This document shows positions 9,428-18,491 of a stretch of DNA of 64,000 nucleotides, in pieces (within the stretch, counting starts at the first letter, position 1; each line of letters starts with the position of its first letter). The position numbers were made by a program, and so were the translations under genes. Below the pieces are notes generated by a model. It saw only the letters and a list, made by a program, of their open reading frames with translations. It had not been told where the DNA came from and made no database searches. Origin of the DNA: a bacterium (GTDB lineage: Bacteria > Bacillota > Sulfobacillia > UBA995); assembly GCA_031082145.1 (NCBI GenBank), contig JAVHLP010000001.1, positions 365,831 through 429,830 of the forward strand. The letters run 5' to 3'.

Positions 9428-9445
9428 AAAGGCGGGTTGCGCGGC

Positions 9446-9847
9446 ATGGGGCTTTTGTCTTCGCGAGGAGTAGACGCGCTCAACTGGGGTCTAAAGGTGG
9501 CCGGGCTCAGGCACCAGGCGGTGGCCCAGAACCTGGCCAACCTGAGCACTCCCGGCTACAAGCGGGTGACCGTCTCCTTCGACCGGGCCCTACAGGGTTC
9601 CCTTCCCCAACTCCCGCTGGCGACGCCCCACCCCGGGCACCTCAGCCCGGGAACCGCCGGCCACCCATCGGAACCCCGGCTGGAGCCGGTCTCCTCCTCC
9701 TCGGCCCGGCCGGACGGCAACAATGTGGACCTCGAGTACGAGTTGGCGGTCTTGTCTGAGAACACGCTTCACCACCAGGCTCTCCTTCGCCAGCTGAACC
9801 AGCGGCTCGCCGCACTGCGGCTGGCGATCAGCGAGGGCAGGAAGTGA
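9446..9847 (+). CDS. flgB: Flagellar basal-body rod protein FlgB
   Basis: 133 aa from ATG 9446 (in-frame TTG codons at 9422 and 9425 are possible but less likely). The rod-protein N-terminus AQNLANLSTPGYKRVTVSF is canonical. The C-terminal coiled helix ending in LRLAISEGRK pairs with it. FlgB is the proximal rod subunit that docks on FliE. It is first in a roughly 20-kb operon that follows the c-di-GMP riboswitch. Confidence 0.94.
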   Translation: MGLLSSRGVDALNWGLKVAGLRHQAVAQNLANLSTPGYKRVTVSFDRALQGSLPQLPLATPHPGHLSPGTAGHPSEPRLEPVSSSSARPDGNNVDLEYELAVLSENTLHHQALLRQLNQRLAALRLAISEGRK

Positions 9848-9863
9848 GCCGGGAGGGATGACC

Positions 9864-10280
9864 ATGCGGATCTTCCAGACCCTGAAAACCAGCGTGTCGG
9901 CCCTGACGGCAGAACGCTTGCGCCTGGACCTCATCGCCAGCAACCTGGCCAACCTCAACACTACCCGAACCGCCTCCGGGGAGCCCTACCGCCGCCTGGT
10001 GCCGGTGTTCTCCCCGCGGGGGCCGGCGAACGGCCGGAACGGCCCGGGGCAGGGAGTCCAGGTAACGGCCGTGCTGCAGGACCCCTCCGAGTTCCCGCTG
10101 CGTCACGACCCGGGCCATCCTGACGCCGACGCCGATGGCTACGTTCGCTTGCCCAACGTGGACCTGGTCGCCGAGATGGTTGACCTGATGGCCGCAACCC
10201 GGGCTTATGAGGCCAACGCTACCGTGGCCACCGCCAGCCGTGCCCTGGCCCAGCGGGCACTGGAGATCGGACGACCCTAA
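9864..10280 (+). CDS. flgC: Flagellar basal-body rod protein FlgC
   Basis: 138 aa from the second ATG at 9864, six bases after GGGAGGG (the ATG at 9858 abuts it). N-terminal MRIFQTLKTSVSALTAERLR and IASNLANLNT and the C-terminal VDLVAEMVDLMAATRAYEAN are the FlgC signatures. The proximal rod is built from FlgB, FlgC, FlgF and FlgG. The gene starts 16 bp after flgB. Confidence 0.94.
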   Translation: MRIFQTLKTSVSALTAERLRLDLIASNLANLNTTRTASGEPYRRLVPVFSPRGPANGRNGPGQGVQVTAVLQDPSEFPLRHDPGHPDADADGYVRLPNVDLVAEMVDLMAATRAYEANATVATASRALAQRALEIGRP

Positions 10281-10296
10281 GAAGGGGGAGTGACCG

Positions 10297-10608
10297 GTGA
10301 AGGTGACCAGCCTGGTGGCAGTGAGCAGTCCGGGTAAGGTCTTGCCGTCGGCGCCGGCGCCGTCAGGAACGTCGAGGCCGGGCGCCGTCGAGAGCTTCGG
10401 CGAGTACCTGAAGGAATCCCTGGCCCTCCTCAACCAGCAGCAACTGGCGGTGGAGGAGGCGGCGGTCGGATTGGCCCGGGGCGACGGAGCCGACCTGCAC
10501 GAGATCATGCTGGCGGCGGAGAAGGCGAGTCTCTCCCTGGAACTGGCCATCCAGATCCGGAACAAGGCTCTGGAGGCCTACCAGGAGATCATGCGGATGC
10601 CAGTATGA
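10297..10608 (+). CDS. fliE: Flagellar hook-basal body adaptor FliE
   Basis: 103 aa from GTG 10297 with AAGGGGGAG upstream. The helical C-terminal half, ADLHEIMLAAEKASLSLELA then IQIRNKALEAYQEIMRMPV, is the FliE signature. FliE links the MS-ring/export gate to the first rod subunits and is itself exported early. The length and the place between flgC and fliF are typical. Confidence 0.93.
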   Translation: MKVTSLVAVSSPGKVLPSAPAPSGTSRPGAVESFGEYLKESLALLNQQQLAVEEAAVGLARGDGADLHEIMLAAEKASLSLELAIQIRNKALEAYQEIMRMPV

Positions 10609-10630
10609 GGGCTGAGACGGGAGGCAAGCG

Positions 10631-12187
10631 GTGAGCGGCGGCGGTGAGATGATCGAGCGCATCCGGTCCCTGCTCCAGGGCAGAGGACCCCTGATCCTGG
10701 GGCTTGGTCTGGCGCTGGCAACTCTGACCTTCGTCATCTTCGTGGCCACCCGTCCGGCCATGGTTCCCCTGTTCACCGGTTTGTCGCTGGAGGACGCGGC
10801 AGTCGTCGTCGAGCGCTTGGCCGCCGAGAACGTGCCCTATCGCCTGGGTGACCGTGGCGGCAGCATCCTGGTACCCGCCTCGCGCCTACACGAGATCCGG
10901 CTGATGATGGCCCGCGAGGGACTGCCCACCGGCGGGGTGGTGGGTCTCGAGAGCTTCAGTGGTAGTGGATGGAGTTCAACCGACCTGGATCGCCAGGTTC
11001 GCTTGATCCAGGCCCTGCAAGGCGAGCTCACCCGCACCATTCTGCAACTGAAAGGAGTGGCCGGCGCGCGGGTTCACCTCGTACTGCCGCGGGAGAGCAT
11101 CTTCGCCGGGCAGTCCCGTCCGGCCGCGGCGGCTGTCATGGTGCAGCTGCGCCCTGGCCACACCCTGTCCCGCGATCAGGTGGCTTCCATCACCCATCTG
11201 GTCGCCGGAGCCGTCCCCGACCTGTCTCCCGATCAGGTGACGGTGCTGGACGCGGCGGGAAGGCTTCTCTCGAGCGGGTCCGGCCCGCCGGCGGGACCCG
11301 CCCTGCTTCAGCACCAGACCGAAGCCCGCGAGTACCTGGAGGCCCGGCTAGCCCAGGAGCTCAAGGGTGTTCTGGAGCAAGTCCTCGGTCCGGGCAACGC
11401 CCTGGTGACGGTCAGGGCCGACCTCGATTTCAGCTCACGCGAGTCGGAGCAGGTGCTTGTCGATCCGTCGGCCGGCCCCCTGGTCCGGAGCCATCACGAA
11501 ACGCGGGAGACCTATCAGGGCACGGGAAGCCCGGCCGCCGGGGGGCCGGCCGGCTCGGCCGCCAACCTGCCGGGCGCCTCCATCCCCCTCTACGGGTCGG
11601 CCACCGAGCAGCCAAACCGCTCTGAATACGAGCGGACCGAAACCCTGGTTAACTATGAGCTGAACCAGACCCTCGAACGCGTGGTCACCGCTCCCGGTAC
11701 GATCACCCGGCTGACCGCAGCCGTGGTGGTGAACCGAGACTTGAGCGCGGCCGAGGAGGAGACGGTGGCCCGCGTGGTTCGTGCCGCCCTGGGCTTGGAT
11801 CCGGGGCGGGGAGATGAGTTGGCGGTCGTGGGTATGCCCTTCGACACCTCTCTGGTCGACCGCCTGCTGGAGGACTGGGTCGAACCGGCCCCTTCTCTCC
11901 CCGCCTGGTGGTTACCTGGCCTGGGTGGGTCCGGGGTCATGGTTCTGCTGGCCCTCATCTTGTGGTCCGCCCGGCGGGCCCGGCGCCGCAGGCCGGCGGC
12001 AACGCAACCGCCGCGGGTCCGGAGACCCGAGGAGGAGTCCTCCGTGCCGGGCCCTGCTCTGCGTCCTTGGGCCCGGGTGGCCGAGCCCGTACCCGACGGA
12101 GGTGCCTGGTCGGATCTCATGGACCTGGCCCGGCAGAAACCCGAGGTAGTGGCTCGCCTGCTACGGGTGTGGATCTCCGACAACTGA
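10631..12187 (+). CDS. fliF: Flagellar MS-ring protein FliF
   Basis: 518 aa from GTG 10631 behind GGGAGG. A first membrane helix (about residues 20-40), ring-building motifs with LRL-type segments and the YscJ/FliF fold (VAGARVHLVLPRESIF), a periplasmic loop with NYELNQTLERVVTAPG, a second membrane helix (about 430-450) and a cytoplasmic tail ending in the FliG-binding helix PEVVARLLRVWISDN. FliF polymerises in the membrane and templates the C-ring and export gate. Confidence 0.96.
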   Translation: MSGGGEMIERIRSLLQGRGPLILGLGLALATLTFVIFVATRPAMVPLFTGLSLEDAAVVVERLAAENVPYRLGDRGGSILVPASRLHEIRLMMAREGLPTGGVVGLESFSGSGWSSTDLDRQVRLIQALQGELTRTILQLKGVAGARVHLVLPRESIFAGQSRPAAAAVMVQLRPGHTLSRDQVASITHLVAGAVPDLSPDQVTVLDAAGRLLSSGSGPPAGPALLQHQTEAREYLEARLAQELKGVLEQVLGPGNALVTVRADLDFSSRESEQVLVDPSAGPLVRSHHETRETYQGTGSPAAGGPAGSAANLPGASIPLYGSATEQPNRSEYERTETLVNYELNQTLERVVTAPGTITRLTAAVVVNRDLSAAEEETVARVVRAALGLDPGRGDELAVVGMPFDTSLVDRLLEDWVEPAPSLPAWWLPGLGGSGVMVLLALILWSARRARRRRPAATQPPRVRRPEEESSVPGPALRPWARVAEPVPDGGAWSDLMDLARQKPEVVARLLRVWISDN

Positions 12188-12206
12188 CACTTTGGGGGGC
12201 AAGAGC

Positions 12207-13256
12207 TTGAGCGAGAGAGCCAGTGCAGTGCTCAGCGCCGGTCCGAGCCCGTCTCCAGAGTTGACCGGCCGGCAGAAGGCGGCGGCCCTGATCGTCGCCC
12301 TGGGGGTTGACCTCGCGTCGCGGGTGCTCAGGCACCTGGGGGACAACGACATCGAGGCGGTCATGACGGAGGTCGCCAACTCGAACCGGGTGCCGGCAGA
12401 CACCCAGAAGCGAGTAGCCCAAGAGTTCCTGCAGACCGTCCTGGCCCACGAGTTCTACCAGCAGGGAGGACTGGAGTATGCCCGATCCGCCCTCGACCGC
12501 GCCCTGGGCACCCAGCGAGCCGGCGGCATCATCCAGCGGCTACTGGCCTCCTCGCAGGTACGGCCGTTCGGTTTTGCCCGCCGCTCCGATCCGGTCGGTC
12601 TGAGCAACTTCCTCCAGGGCGAGCATCCCCAGACCGTGGCCCTGGTTCTCGCCCATCTCCTGCCCGAGCAGGCGGCCGCCGTTCTTGGCGGGCTGCCGCC
12701 GGACTTGCGGGTGGACGTCGCCAGGCGGGTCGCCCTCATGGACCGGGCTTCACCCGAGGTCGTGCGCGAAGTTGAGCAGGTACTGGAACGCAAGCTGGCC
12801 ACCAACGCCATGCTGGAGGACGCCAGGGCCGGCGGGCTGTCAACCCTGGTCCAGATCTTGAACCGGGTGGACCGCGGCACCGAGAAGAGCATCATCGAGA
12901 CCCTGGCCGATCAAGACCCTGAACTGGCCGATCAAATCAAGAAGCAGTTGTTCGTGTTCGAGGACATCGTCAACCTGGATAGCCGCTCCCTCCAGCGGGT
13001 GCTGAGAGAAGTTGATCTCTCCCGCGTACTCCCGCTATCCCTCAAGGTGGCAAGCGATGAGCTCAAGGCCAAGATCGCCCAGAACCTCTCGGAGCGGGCG
13101 GCCCAGAATCTCAAGGAGGATATGGAGTTCCTGGGACCGGTGCGCCTTCGTGAGGTTGAGGAAGCGCAGCAGACGATAGTGGCCATCGTGCGACGGCTGG
13201 ATGAGGAAGGCGAGATCATTCTGTCGCGGGGAGGAGGCGAGGACATCGTTGTCTAG
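12207..13256 (+). CDS. fliG: Flagellar motor switch protein FliG
   Basis: 349 aa from TTG 12207, seven bases after a GGGGGG run (TTG at 12192 would overlap that ribosome site). The three FliG domains are present. The C-terminal torque domain FVFEDIVNLDSRSLQRVL to GPVRLREVEEAQQTIVAIV matches FliG closely, with its charged helix (KAKIAQNLSERAAQNL) intact. FliG contacts MotA and carries rotation force. The end overlaps the fliH start by 8 bp. Confidence 0.95.
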   Translation: MSERASAVLSAGPSPSPELTGRQKAAALIVALGVDLASRVLRHLGDNDIEAVMTEVANSNRVPADTQKRVAQEFLQTVLAHEFYQQGGLEYARSALDRALGTQRAGGIIQRLLASSQVRPFGFARRSDPVGLSNFLQGEHPQTVALVLAHLLPEQAAAVLGGLPPDLRVDVARRVALMDRASPEVVREVEQVLERKLATNAMLEDARAGGLSTLVQILNRVDRGTEKSIIETLADQDPELADQIKKQLFVFEDIVNLDSRSLQRVLREVDLSRVLPLSLKVASDELKAKIAQNLSERAAQNLKEDMEFLGPVRLREVEEAQQTIVAIVRRLDEEGEIILSRGGGEDIVV

Positions 13257-13953
13257 CTCATTCGCCAGTCTTGGCACCCGGCCCCAGACAACCAGACCGC
13301 CTGTCCGCTGGCGACCCGATGGGCTGCAGCCGGTGCGCAAGCGGGCCGCCAACAACGGTGAGGATCAAGCGGTTCCCCCGACCCCGGAGGCGGCGAGCGG
13401 ACCGGCGGCAGATGCCTATCAGCGCGGTCTGGCCGAAGGCCGGCAGCTTGGTAGGGAGGAGTTCGCCCTCGAGCGGGAGGGCCTGGCGGCCCGCGAGGCC
13501 ATCCTGGAGCGAGCAAGGGCGGATCTCGAACGGCGAGCCGGCGAGCTTGAGGCAAGTTTTCGGGAAGAGCGGGAAGCGCTGGTCAAGGGAGCGCAACTTC
13601 AGTTGGTAGAACTGGCCGTGCTGGTCGCCGAGCGATTGCTCAGGGCCCAGCTGAAGCAGGCCCCGGACACCGTTATCCGGGTGGCCCGGGAGGCCCTGGG
13701 CGAGATCCGCGGCGAGCCGGCGGTGCGCTTGCGCGCAGGCCCGGAAGACGTGCCGCTCCTCCGGGAGGCGCTCGACGGGCTGGCCGGTGAGGCAGGAGTC
13801 TCCGAGCTGGAGGTAATCCCCCAATCCGACCTCGACCAGGGGGAGCTTGAGGTGGAGACGAGCTCCGGCACCCTCGACGGGCGATGGTCCTCCCAACTCG
13901 CCTGCATGCGGCAGGGGCTCAGCCGCCCCATCACGGGGGAGGAAGGGCCGTGA
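13249..13953 (+). CDS. fliH: Flagellar export regulator FliH
   Basis: 234 aa from TTG 13249, which overlaps the fliG stop. An in-frame ATG at 13201 would place 48 bp more inside fliG and is less likely. The middle is a long coiled coil with the GxxxG-type Gly-rich heptads of FliH (YQRGLAEGRQLGREEF), followed by the C-terminal HrpE/YscL-like domain (LVELAVLVAERLLRAQL). FliH holds the FliI ATPase inactive until it docks at the export gate. Start is uncertain by a few codons. Confidence 0.88.
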   Translation: MSSSFASLGTRPQTTRPPVRWRPDGLQPVRKRAANNGEDQAVPPTPEAASGPAADAYQRGLAEGRQLGREEFALEREGLAAREAILERARADLERRAGELEASFREEREALVKGAQLQLVELAVLVAERLLRAQLKQAPDTVIRVAREALGEIRGEPAVRLRAGPEDVPLLREALDGLAGEAGVSELEVIPQSDLDQGELEVETSSGTLDGRWSSQLACMRQGLSRPITGEEGP

Positions 13954-15275
13954 GAGAACTCCAGCTGCCGCCGGAGGTCGCAGTTGCCGCGAGGAAGGCC
14001 AGCCTGTTCGGCCGCCGCGGCCGCATCAGCCGGGTGGTCGGCCTGACCCTGGAGGCTACCGGGCCCCGGGCACTGGTGGGTGAGTTGTGCCGCGTCCAAC
14101 GCACAGGCAACGGGACGCTGCTGGCCGAGGTCACCGGCTTCCGCGACGGGCGCACCCTGCTCACCCCGCTGGGCGATCCCGGCGGGGTGGGACCGGGCAA
14201 TCTCGTCGAAGCAGCAGGCTGCGTCCTGGGCATTCCGGTGGGCCCCGGCCTGCTGGGGAGAGTGGTGGATGGCCTCGGGAGACCCATCGACAGCCTGGGC
14301 CCGCTCGAGGTCACCTCCTGGCGCGCCGTCGACTCCCCCGCCCCGCCGGCCATGGACCGCCCCCCGATCGGCCTGCCCCTGCCAACCGGGGTGAAGGCGA
14401 TCGACGGCGTGCTTACCTGTGGCCGGGGCCAGAGGATGGGGATCTTCGCCGGAAGCGGCGTGGGTAAGAGCACCTTGCTGGGGATGATGGCCCGCTTCAC
14501 CGAAGCGGAGGTCAACGTCATCGCCCTGATCGGCGAGCGGGGTCGCGAGGTTCGCGAGTTCCTCGACCGGGACCTGGGGGAGGAAGGCAGGAAGCGCTCG
14601 GTGGTGGTCGCGGCCACATCCGATCAGCCGGCCCTCGTCCGCATCAAGGCGGCCATGGTGGCCACGGCCATTGCCGAGTATTTCCGGGATCAAGGCAAGC
14701 ATGTCCTGCTGACGATGGACTCCCTGACCCGATTCGCCATGGCTCAGCGGGAGGTTGGTCTGGCCAACGGCGAACCCCCGGCGGCCCGCGGCTACACCCC
14801 GTCGGTGTTCTCAATGTTGCCGCGACTGCTGGAGCGTGCCGGGTGCTCCCCGGCCGGGAGCATAACCGGTTTCTACACGGTGCTCGTGGAAGGCGACGAC
14901 ACCATGGAGCCGGTCGCCGATTCGCTCCGGGCCATTCTGGACGGCCATGTCGTGCTGTCCCGCGACCTGGCGGCCCGCGGCCACTACCCCCCGATCGACG
15001 TTCTACTGAGCATCAGCCGCCTCATGCCCGAGGTGGTGGACGAGGGCACGCTGAGGAGCGCTCTTGAGGTGCGCAAGGTCCTGGCCGTCTACCGGGAAGC
15101 GGAAGACCTCATCAACATTGGCGCTTACGCGCCCGGGCAGAACCCGGCCATAGACCATGCTTGCCGGCACATCGGGCCGGTTCTGGAGTTCCTGCGGCAG
15201 GACCGGGACGAGAGGGCGGGTTTTGAAGCGACCGGCACGGCTCTCAAGGGATTGTTCGGGGAGGAGGGGACCTAG
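13950..15275 (+). CDS. fliI: Flagellum-specific ATPase FliI
   Basis: 441 aa from GTG 13950, overlapping the fliH stop by 4 bp and preceded by GGAGG. Walker A GSGVGKST (about residues 168-175), Walker B VLLTMDSLTRFA, and the F1-beta-like GERGREVREFL. The N-terminal beta-barrel and the C-terminal RKVLAVYREAEDLINIGAYA are FliI/YscN features. It hydrolyses ATP to unfold and release chaperoned cargo to the export apparatus. Confidence 0.97.
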   Translation: MRELQLPPEVAVAARKASLFGRRGRISRVVGLTLEATGPRALVGELCRVQRTGNGTLLAEVTGFRDGRTLLTPLGDPGGVGPGNLVEAAGCVLGIPVGPGLLGRVVDGLGRPIDSLGPLEVTSWRAVDSPAPPAMDRPPIGLPLPTGVKAIDGVLTCGRGQRMGIFAGSGVGKSTLLGMMARFTEAEVNVIALIGERGREVREFLDRDLGEEGRKRSVVVAATSDQPALVRIKAAMVATAIAEYFRDQGKHVLLTMDSLTRFAMAQREVGLANGEPPAARGYTPSVFSMLPRLLERAGCSPAGSITGFYTVLVEGDDTMEPVADSLRAILDGHVVLSRDLAARGHYPPIDVLLSISRLMPEVVDEGTLRSALEVRKVLAVYREAEDLINIGAYAPGQNPAIDHACRHIGPVLEFLRQDRDERAGFEATGTALKGLFGEEGT

Positions 15276-15719
15276 GTGCGGGGGCGATCTTTTCGGCTGG
15301 ACCGGCTGCTAAGGGTTACCCGCACCCGGGAGGACCACTACCGACACACGGCAGCAGTGGCCCGCAGGGCGGAGATACTCGCCCGCGACGAACTGGAAGC
15401 GGCCCGGCTGCAGCAGGCGGCGCTGCTGGAGACCTTACGGGACGCCGCCGCAACCCCCGAACCGGCTACTATGACCCTGGGCTGGGAGGCCCTGGCAGAA
15501 GCCGGCCGGCGCCTTGAGTCGGCCCTGGCCCGGCTCCGAGGGCGGGAGCAGGTCTCGGCCGCCGGGCTCAGGGACCTGCAGGAAGCCGCTCGGGGGCGGA
15601 AGAGCCTGGAGACCCTGTACGATCGCCACCTGGCGGCCTGGCAGCAAGAGCAGGCCAGGCTCCAGGCGCGGGAAGCGGACGAGCATGCCCAGCAAGCAAG
15701 GAGCAGGGAGGCTCGATGA
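15276..15719 (+). CDS. fliJ: Flagellar export protein FliJ
   Basis: 147 aa from GTG 15276, directly after the fliI stop. Almost entirely a two-helix coiled coil (FRLDRLLRVTRTREDHYRHT start; repeated Arg/Glu/Ala heptads). FliJ is the gamma-subunit-like stalk that couples FliI to FlhA. Primary sequence in this family is weakly conserved; the call rests on position, length and coiled-coil pattern. Confidence 0.88.
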   Translation: MRGRSFRLDRLLRVTRTREDHYRHTAAVARRAEILARDELEAARLQQAALLETLRDAAATPEPATMTLGWEALAEAGRRLESALARLRGREQVSAAGLRDLQEAARGRKSLETLYDRHLAAWQQEQARLQAREADEHAQQARSREAR

Positions 15720-15722
15720 GAT

Positions 15723-17078
15723 ATGACCAGTCCGGTGGCTACACACAAGTCCGGCGCGCCGGGGCCAGACGGTCTGACGCGAGGGAGACCAGGGGAAAGC
15801 CAAACCAGCCCTTGCCGGGGTGAGGCACAAGGTTGGTTTGAGGCACTGGTTGCCCTGCTCTGGGCCGTGAATTACCACGGGGCGGGGTTTTCCGGCCAGG
15901 GTTTGGCCGGGGAGATCCAGGCAGGCCCGTCGGGCGGGGACGTGAGGAGGTTGGGTGAGGTCCCGGGCTGCCGTGACTGGTCAGTTTCAGGGTGGGAGGG
16001 TCTACCGGAAAGCCGGGGAACTGCCGGTGACGGCTCCGAGTTGGCGCCCACCCTTGAGTTGCCGTTGCCCTCCTCCCCGGCCGCTGTGGCAGGCGGCCGG
16101 GGGCCGCTGGCCGGGGACGAGGGACTCACCGCTCAAGACGGTCTCGCCGCCACCGACATCGATGTAGCCGCGCCTGCCCCCTTAGAGGCCGGCACGGAGC
16201 TGCTATCGCCCGGTGACGGCGACCCGGCTCTCGCAATCACGATCACCGGTAGCCTGGCGCCGGCCACAGTACCCATTGCCTTCACATCGTCCATCTCGCC
16301 GGTTGCCGCCGCCGGTCCGGCCCCTTCGGCTCCTGCGGGAGCCGCACCGCTGGCGGCCAGCGCTATCCCGCCGGTCTCGCCACAGGGTCCGCCGGCCGAT
16401 GCGGAGGACCTGATCGCCCAGGCAGCCGGGAGATCTGGCCATGTCATCGCAGACCGGGGTGGCCGAGCAGTGGCCGGCCCGAACGACCGCCTCCTGCCCA
16501 GCCGTACACCTGGCGCCACCCAGGACGAAGTTGACGGCCCACGGCCGCCGGCCCGGGTCGCGGGGCCGCCCGAAGGGGGATCGGTCCGGGGCGGGCTCCT
16601 TGAGGAGATGGCGCCGGTCACCGTCCCCTCGTCCCCCGGGGGCGACGGCGGGACAACAGCACCCCCTGGCGTCGACCCGTCCGGTCGAGCAGCGGAGGCC
16701 TGGGAAGCCCTGAACGCCCGGGTTACGGTGCTGGACGGGACCCGGCGGACGATCCAGGTAGCCCTCGAACCGGAGGGCCTGGGACCAATGAAACTGCAGG
16801 TGAAGCTGGCCCGGGACGGCGCCCGGGCGGTCTTCGAGGTCAGCGATCGGCGACTCGGCGACTTGCTGGCGAGCCGGGAGGCAGACCTCCGCCAGACCCT
16901 GGAGGGATGGGGCGTACAGCTAGGGGCAGTGGATGTGCGGATGGGTGGGAGAGAGTCGGGCCAGGCCCGCCCCGAGATCCCCGCCCCCCCCGTGGAGAAA
17001 CGCCCCGAGCCCCCGCCAACCCTCCGGTCCCCGGCCGAGAGCGCGACCGGGCAGAGCCTGTTGGACTGCCGGGTGTAG
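15723..17078 (+). CDS. fliK: Flagellar hook-length control protein FliK
   Basis: 451 aa. The N-terminal ~320 residues are low-complexity Pro/Ala/Gly, the ruler part. The C-terminal domain (about residues 325-420) has the FliK core IQVALEPEGLGPMKLQVKL, which triggers the FlhB specificity switch when hook length is reached. In this window the partner FlhB has a variant cleavage motif (NPEH). Spacing to fliJ is 3 bp. Confidence 0.9.
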   Translation: MTSPVATHKSGAPGPDGLTRGRPGESQTSPCRGEAQGWFEALVALLWAVNYHGAGFSGQGLAGEIQAGPSGGDVRRLGEVPGCRDWSVSGWEGLPESRGTAGDGSELAPTLELPLPSSPAAVAGGRGPLAGDEGLTAQDGLAATDIDVAAPAPLEAGTELLSPGDGDPALAITITGSLAPATVPIAFTSSISPVAAAGPAPSAPAGAAPLAASAIPPVSPQGPPADAEDLIAQAAGRSGHVIADRGGRAVAGPNDRLLPSRTPGATQDEVDGPRPPARVAGPPEGGSVRGGLLEEMAPVTVPSSPGGDGGTTAPPGVDPSGRAAEAWEALNARVTVLDGTRRTIQVALEPEGLGPMKLQVKLARDGARAVFEVSDRRLGDLLASREADLRQTLEGWGVQLGAVDVRMGGRESGQARPEIPAPPVEKRPEPPPTLRSPAESATGQSLLDCRV

Positions 17079-17092
17079 AGGGGAGATAGGCG

Positions 17093-17485
17093 ATGGAAGG
17101 CCTCACAAGGACCGGCAACCTGCTCGGACGGGAGCAACTGCTGAAGCTGATGGTAGCTCAGCTTCAGTACCAGAACCCGATGGCTCCCGTGAGCAGCCAG
17201 GAGTTCTTCGGGCAGTTGACCCAGTTGCTAATGGTTGAGTCCCTGGAGAACCTGCGCGGCCAGATGGAGCACATGGTCCCCCGGCTGAGCCCCGAGGCCA
17301 CCGTCCTGGCTCAACTGGCAGCCCTGGTGGGGCGTACCGTACGGGCCGAGACAGCCCAAGGGGAGATCGGGTTCAGGGTCGAGGGTGTAAGTCTGATCGA
17401 CGGTTCCTGGTACCTGATCGGGGACGGCCGGCAGGTCGATCCCGCACTGGTGACCGGTCTGGAAGGTCAAACAGGAGGAGGTTGA
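17093..17485 (+). CDS. flgD: Flagellar hook cap / scaffold protein FlgD
   Basis: 130 aa. The N-terminal LMVAQLQYQNPMAPVSSQEF then FFGQLTQLLMVESLENLR is the FlgD signature. The C-terminal region is short (no full FlgD-Ig domain), as in many Firmicutes such as B. subtilis. FlgD caps the growing hook. It starts 14 bp after fliK and is followed 3 bp later by the hook gene. Confidence 0.92.
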   Translation: MEGLTRTGNLLGREQLLKLMVAQLQYQNPMAPVSSQEFFGQLTQLLMVESLENLRGQMEHMVPRLSPEATVLAQLAALVGRTVRAETAQGEIGFRVEGVSLIDGSWYLIGDGRQVDPALVTGLEGQTGGG

Positions 17486-17488
17486 TCC

Positions 17489-18283
17489 ATGTTACGTTCA
17501 CTGTTTGCCGCCGTCTCTGGCCTTCGCGTCCACCAGGTCAAGATGGACGTTGTCGGCCACAACCTGGCCAACGTTAATACCGTGGCCTACAAGGCAAGTC
17601 GCGGGTCCTTCCGCGAATTGTTCAGTCAGACCCTGCGGGGAGGAGCGGCTCCGGGAACCGCCCTGGGAGGGGTTAACCCCCAGCAGGTCGGGCTGGGCAC
17701 CCAACTGGGAGCCATCGACAGCATTCAGACTCAGGGCGCCTCGCAGGCCACCGGCCGGGTACGCGATCTGGCGATCGAAGGCGCAGGTTTCTTTGTGCTC
17801 AAGGCGGGCAGCGAGACCTTCTACACCCGGGCCGGCAGCTTCGTTCAGGACGCCAACGGCGCGCTGGTCGACCCGGCCACCGGGTTGATCCTGCAGTCGG
17901 TAGCCGGCGGCGGCATCACCGTGCCGGGCACGGTTCAGTACCTGTCCATCGACCGCACCGGGAACGTCACCGGGGTTGATGACACGGGCAATCTCGTCAC
18001 CCTTGGTCAGATCGCCCTGGCGGTTTTCCCCAACCCCGAAGGCCTCCTGCGCGCGGGCAACGGGCTCTACACGGTGTCCGTCAACTCCGGCACCGCCTCG
18101 GTGGGCTCGCCGCAGTCCGGTGGGCGGGGCGCCATCGCTTCCGGGGCCCTAGAGATGTCCAACGTGGATCTGGCCACCGAGTTCGCCGAGATGATCGCTA
18201 CCCAGAGGGGCTTTCAAGCCAACAGCCGGGTGGTGTCCGCCTCAGACGAGATGCTGCAAGAACTCGCAAATCTCAGGAGATGA
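17489..18283 (+). CDS. flgE: Flagellar hook protein FlgE (short, FlgG-like)
   Basis: 264 aa. The N-terminus MLRSLFAAVSGLRVHQ and GHNLANVNTVAYKASR is the rod/hook signature, and the C-terminus ATEFAEMIATQRGFQANSRV is the FlgE/FlgG C-terminal signature. At this length it resembles the short hook proteins of Bacillus, which can look like FlgG. The position after flgD and before flbD supports a hook rather than a rod assignment. It has a good AGGAGG ribosome site. Confidence 0.9.
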   Translation: MLRSLFAAVSGLRVHQVKMDVVGHNLANVNTVAYKASRGSFRELFSQTLRGGAAPGTALGGVNPQQVGLGTQLGAIDSIQTQGASQATGRVRDLAIEGAGFFVLKAGSETFYTRAGSFVQDANGALVDPATGLILQSVAGGGITVPGTVQYLSIDRTGNVTGVDDTGNLVTLGQIALAVFPNPEGLLRAGNGLYTVSVNSGTASVGSPQSGGRGAIASGALEMSNVDLATEFAEMIATQRGFQANSRVVSASDEMLQELANLRR

Positions 18284-18287
18284 GATC

Positions 18288-18491
18288 ATGGTCCGGTTGA
18301 CCCGCCTGGATGGGACTGACCTTTTCATCAACGCCAGGCTGATCGAGCTCGTGGAGGCCAGCCCGGACACGGTGATTAGCCTGACCACGGGCCGTAAGGT
18401 CGTCGTGACGGAGGCGGTTGAGGAAGTCGTCGAGCGAGTCCTAGCCTACCACCGGTCCATAACTTGGCCACCGGTCAGGGAGGTCCCCTGA
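18288..18491 (+). CDS. flbD: FlbD/SwrD family flagellar protein
   Basis: 67 aa. The motif MVRLTRLDGTDLFINARLIE and TTGRKVVVTEAVEEVVERV is the FlbD (SwrD) family pattern. In B. subtilis SwrD raises motor power so cells can swarm. Its position between the hook gene and motA is the conserved one. The stop is directly followed by the motA GTG. Confidence 0.9.
   Translation: MVRLTRLDGTDLFINARLIELVEASPDTVISLTTGRKVVVTEAVEEVVERVLAYHRSITWPPVREVP

Noticed and set aside
12192-12206. TTG 12192 as the fliG start
   Set aside because: It overlaps the GGGGGG that best serves as ribosome site for TTG 12207.
13599-14702. Long open frame antisense to fliH and fliI (367 codons)
   Set aside because: It mirrors two certain genes; no family features, and GC-rich coding DNA readily gives long antisense frames.
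15723-16700. Pro/Ala/Gly-rich repeats as a mobile or repeat element
   Set aside because: This is the low-complexity ruler part of FliK; no direct repeats with fixed period were seen.
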